Below, piece after piece: positions 63,159 through 64,000 of a DNA stretch of 64,000 bases (position 1 is the first letter of the stretch; each line of letters opens with the position of its first letter). The notes under the pieces were generated by a model. It was not told the DNA's origin. It saw only the letters and a list, made by a program, of their open reading frames with translations, and searched no databases. Origin of the DNA: Sphingosinicella microcystinivorans. GTDB lineage: Bacteria > Pseudomonadota > Alphaproteobacteria > Sphingomonadales > Sphingomonadaceae. The stretch spans positions 310,001 through 374,000 of the forward strand of contig NZ_RBWX01000009.1 in the NCBI RefSeq assembly GCF_003634215.1, read 5' to 3'. A program made the position numbers and the translations under genes.

Positions 63159-63932
63159 ATGGCATTCCTGCCGCCGATGGATCAGCTTCCCGTCTTCCTC
63201 AACCTCAAGGGCATGTCCGTGCTGCTCGTTGGCGAGGGCGAGGCGGCGGAGGCGAAGCGGCGGCTGATCGAGGCCGCAGGCGGATGCATCACCGACGACC
63301 CCAACGCGGCGCGCATCGCATTCATCGCTGAGGAGACGAGCCCCGCGGAGGTGGCTGTGCTGCATGCGCAGGGGCTGCTGGTGAACGTCGTCGACCGCCC
63401 GGATCTTTGCGACTTCACGGTGCCCGCGATCATCGACCGCTCGCCCGTGCTCGTCGCGGTCGGGACGGGAGGGGCATCAGCGACGCTCGCGAAGGCACTG
63501 CGCGAACGGCTGGAAGCGCTGCTCCCCGCCACGCTGGGCGATCTCGCCCGAAGCATCCGTGCTACGCGCGAGCGTGTGACCGAAGCGCGGCCCACAGCGT
63601 CCGGCCGCCGCCGGTTCTGGGACCGGCTTCTCGCCCCCGGCGCAGCGCTCGATCCATTGCACGAGGTTACCGACGCTGCGGCACGGATCGATGCCGCGCT
63701 TGCGCGCAGCGATGTGGACGCGGCTGAGTGCCACGAGATCGTCCTCGTGAGCGACGATCCCGACGACCTGACGCTCCGGCAGCTCCGGCTGCTCTCCCGC
63801 GCCGACACGATCATGCATGTGGGAGATGTCCCCGCTGCCGTGCTCGACCGTGCGCGCCGCGATGCCGTTCGCTTGACCGAGGCCGATGCCCCCCGCCCCG
63901 GCCTGACGCTCATCTTGAGGAGACCTTCGTGA
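63159..63932 (+). CDS. cysG: Siroheme synthase N-domain (precorrin-2 dehydrogenase/ferrochelatase) with decayed SUMT stub
   Basis: Makes siroheme from precorrin-2. The 257-residue protein has the CysG N-terminal NAD domain (LPVFLNLKGMSVLLVGEGEAAEAKRRLIEAAG, NVVDRPDLCDFTVPAIIDRSPVLVAVGTGGASATLAKALRERLEALLP) and the ARSIRATRERV helix. Residues from about 195 (VLVSDDPDDLTLRQLRLLSRADTIM) align with the start of SUMT (VGAGPGDPDLLTLR) but lack the glycines and then stop. The intact SUMT is the cobA gene. The start may be 63177 (MDQLPVFL). Confidence 0.9.
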   Translation: MAFLPPMDQLPVFLNLKGMSVLLVGEGEAAEAKRRLIEAAGGCITDDPNAARIAFIAEETSPAEVAVLHAQGLLVNVVDRPDLCDFTVPAIIDRSPVLVAVGTGGASATLAKALRERLEALLPATLGDLARSIRATRERVTEARPTASGRRRFWDRLLAPGAALDPLHEVTDAAARIDAALARSDVDAAECHEIVLVSDDPDDLTLRQLRLLSRADTIMHVGDVPAAVLDRARRDAVRLTEADAPRPGLTLILRRPS

Positions 63933-64000
63933 CCTCCGAAGGCAGCTTCGCGTACACGATCCTGTCCGACGGCACGGCGACGCGCATCGATACTCCGCCG
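63929..64000 (+). CDS. Start of a gene, cut by window edge
   Basis: A GTG at 63929 overlaps the cysG stop (GTGA) and follows TTGAGGAGA. The first 24 residues read MTSEGSFAYTILSDGTATRI..., soluble and not signal-like. There is not enough sequence to name it; operon membership is the best-supported fact. Confidence 0.6.
   Translation, partial: MTSEGSFAYTILSDGTATRIDTPP

Overview
The window is a gene-dense, high-GC stretch of chromosome from an alphaproteobacterium, most likely a member of the Sphingomonadales. The indications are a CcrM-type GANTC methyltransferase, CtrA-type boxes, a DksA without the full zinc-finger cysteines, a complete sulfite reductase operon with DUF2849 and DUF934 genes, an arginine succinyltransferase (ast) operon, two POT peptide transporters and a TonB-dependent receptor. 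The order-level placement is inference. I see no tRNA or rRNA genes, insertion sequences, prophage or CRISPR array.

Layout, left to right. 1-4.7 kb (minus): folP (cut by the window edge) and ccrM, then a glmM-thiD-rnhB operon. The ccrM upstream region holds a perfect CtrA box and five GANTC sites. 4.8-7.2 kb (plus): AGCS amino-acid symporter and aldo/keto reductase. 7.2-13.0 kb (minus): a five-gene unit of POT peptide transporter, two amidohydrolases (one lipoprotein with intact metal ligands, one apparently without them), an NnrU-like membrane protein and an SDR. 13.3-17.7 kb: lipocalin-like DUF6265 protein, TonB receptor, nitroreductase, and a GntR regulator fused by overlap to cysQ. 17.7-20.8 kb (minus): fliL-fliM plus an exported helical-repeat protein. 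21-24.3 kb: dksA, a small membrane ORF, a CHCC zinc-finger protein, tldD, a PPOX-family protein and DUF2007. 24.4-26.1 kb: glnK-amtB behind a sigma-54 promoter. 26.2-28.3 kb (minus): arfB, fatty-acid hydroxylase, a small membrane protein and a TIGR01244 protein. 28.4-30.2 kb (plus): CDP-alcohol phosphatidyltransferase and an anchored beta-helix protein. 30.3-35.0 kb (minus): exported protein, methylmalonyl-CoA mutase, exported protein, chromate transporter. 35-39.8 kb: GH84 glycosidase, two GlxA-type regulators, a DJ-1/PfpI protein and an alpha/beta hydrolase. 39.8-43 kb: second POT transporter divergent from a DUF885 peptidase. 43-45.5 kb: a membrane winged-helix/TPR regulator and a PilZ protein flanking a 465-base structured gap with a second perfect CtrA box. 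45.5-49.5 kb: potassium channel, glycosyltransferase and a divergent asparagine-synthase-like protein lacking Cys2. 49.6-51.6 kb: TetR regulator coupled to selO. 51.7-58.3 kb (minus): ThDP enzyme, M20 hydrolase, astA, astD, astB. 58.4-64 kb (plus): enoyl-CoA hydratase, then the sulfate assimilation operon cobA-DUF2849-cysI-DUF934-cysH-cysG(N) and the start of a further gene.

The themes are nitrogen and amino-acid scavenging (two peptide transporters with peptidase or amidohydrolase partners, glnK-amtB, the ast operon), sulfur assimilation (cysQ, cysH, cysI, siroheme genes), and cell-cycle and motility control (ccrM, CtrA boxes, fliL-fliM, PilZ). The observations I rate highest are: the ast operon with a glutamate-carboxypeptidase-like M20 hydrolase and a ThDP enzyme but no astC or astE; the paired active and ligand-less amidohydrolases; the CtrA/GANTC promoter of ccrM and a second perfect CtrA box at 44.77 kb; the FliM without a CheY-docking motif; and the siroheme synthase carrying a decayed methyltransferase stub.
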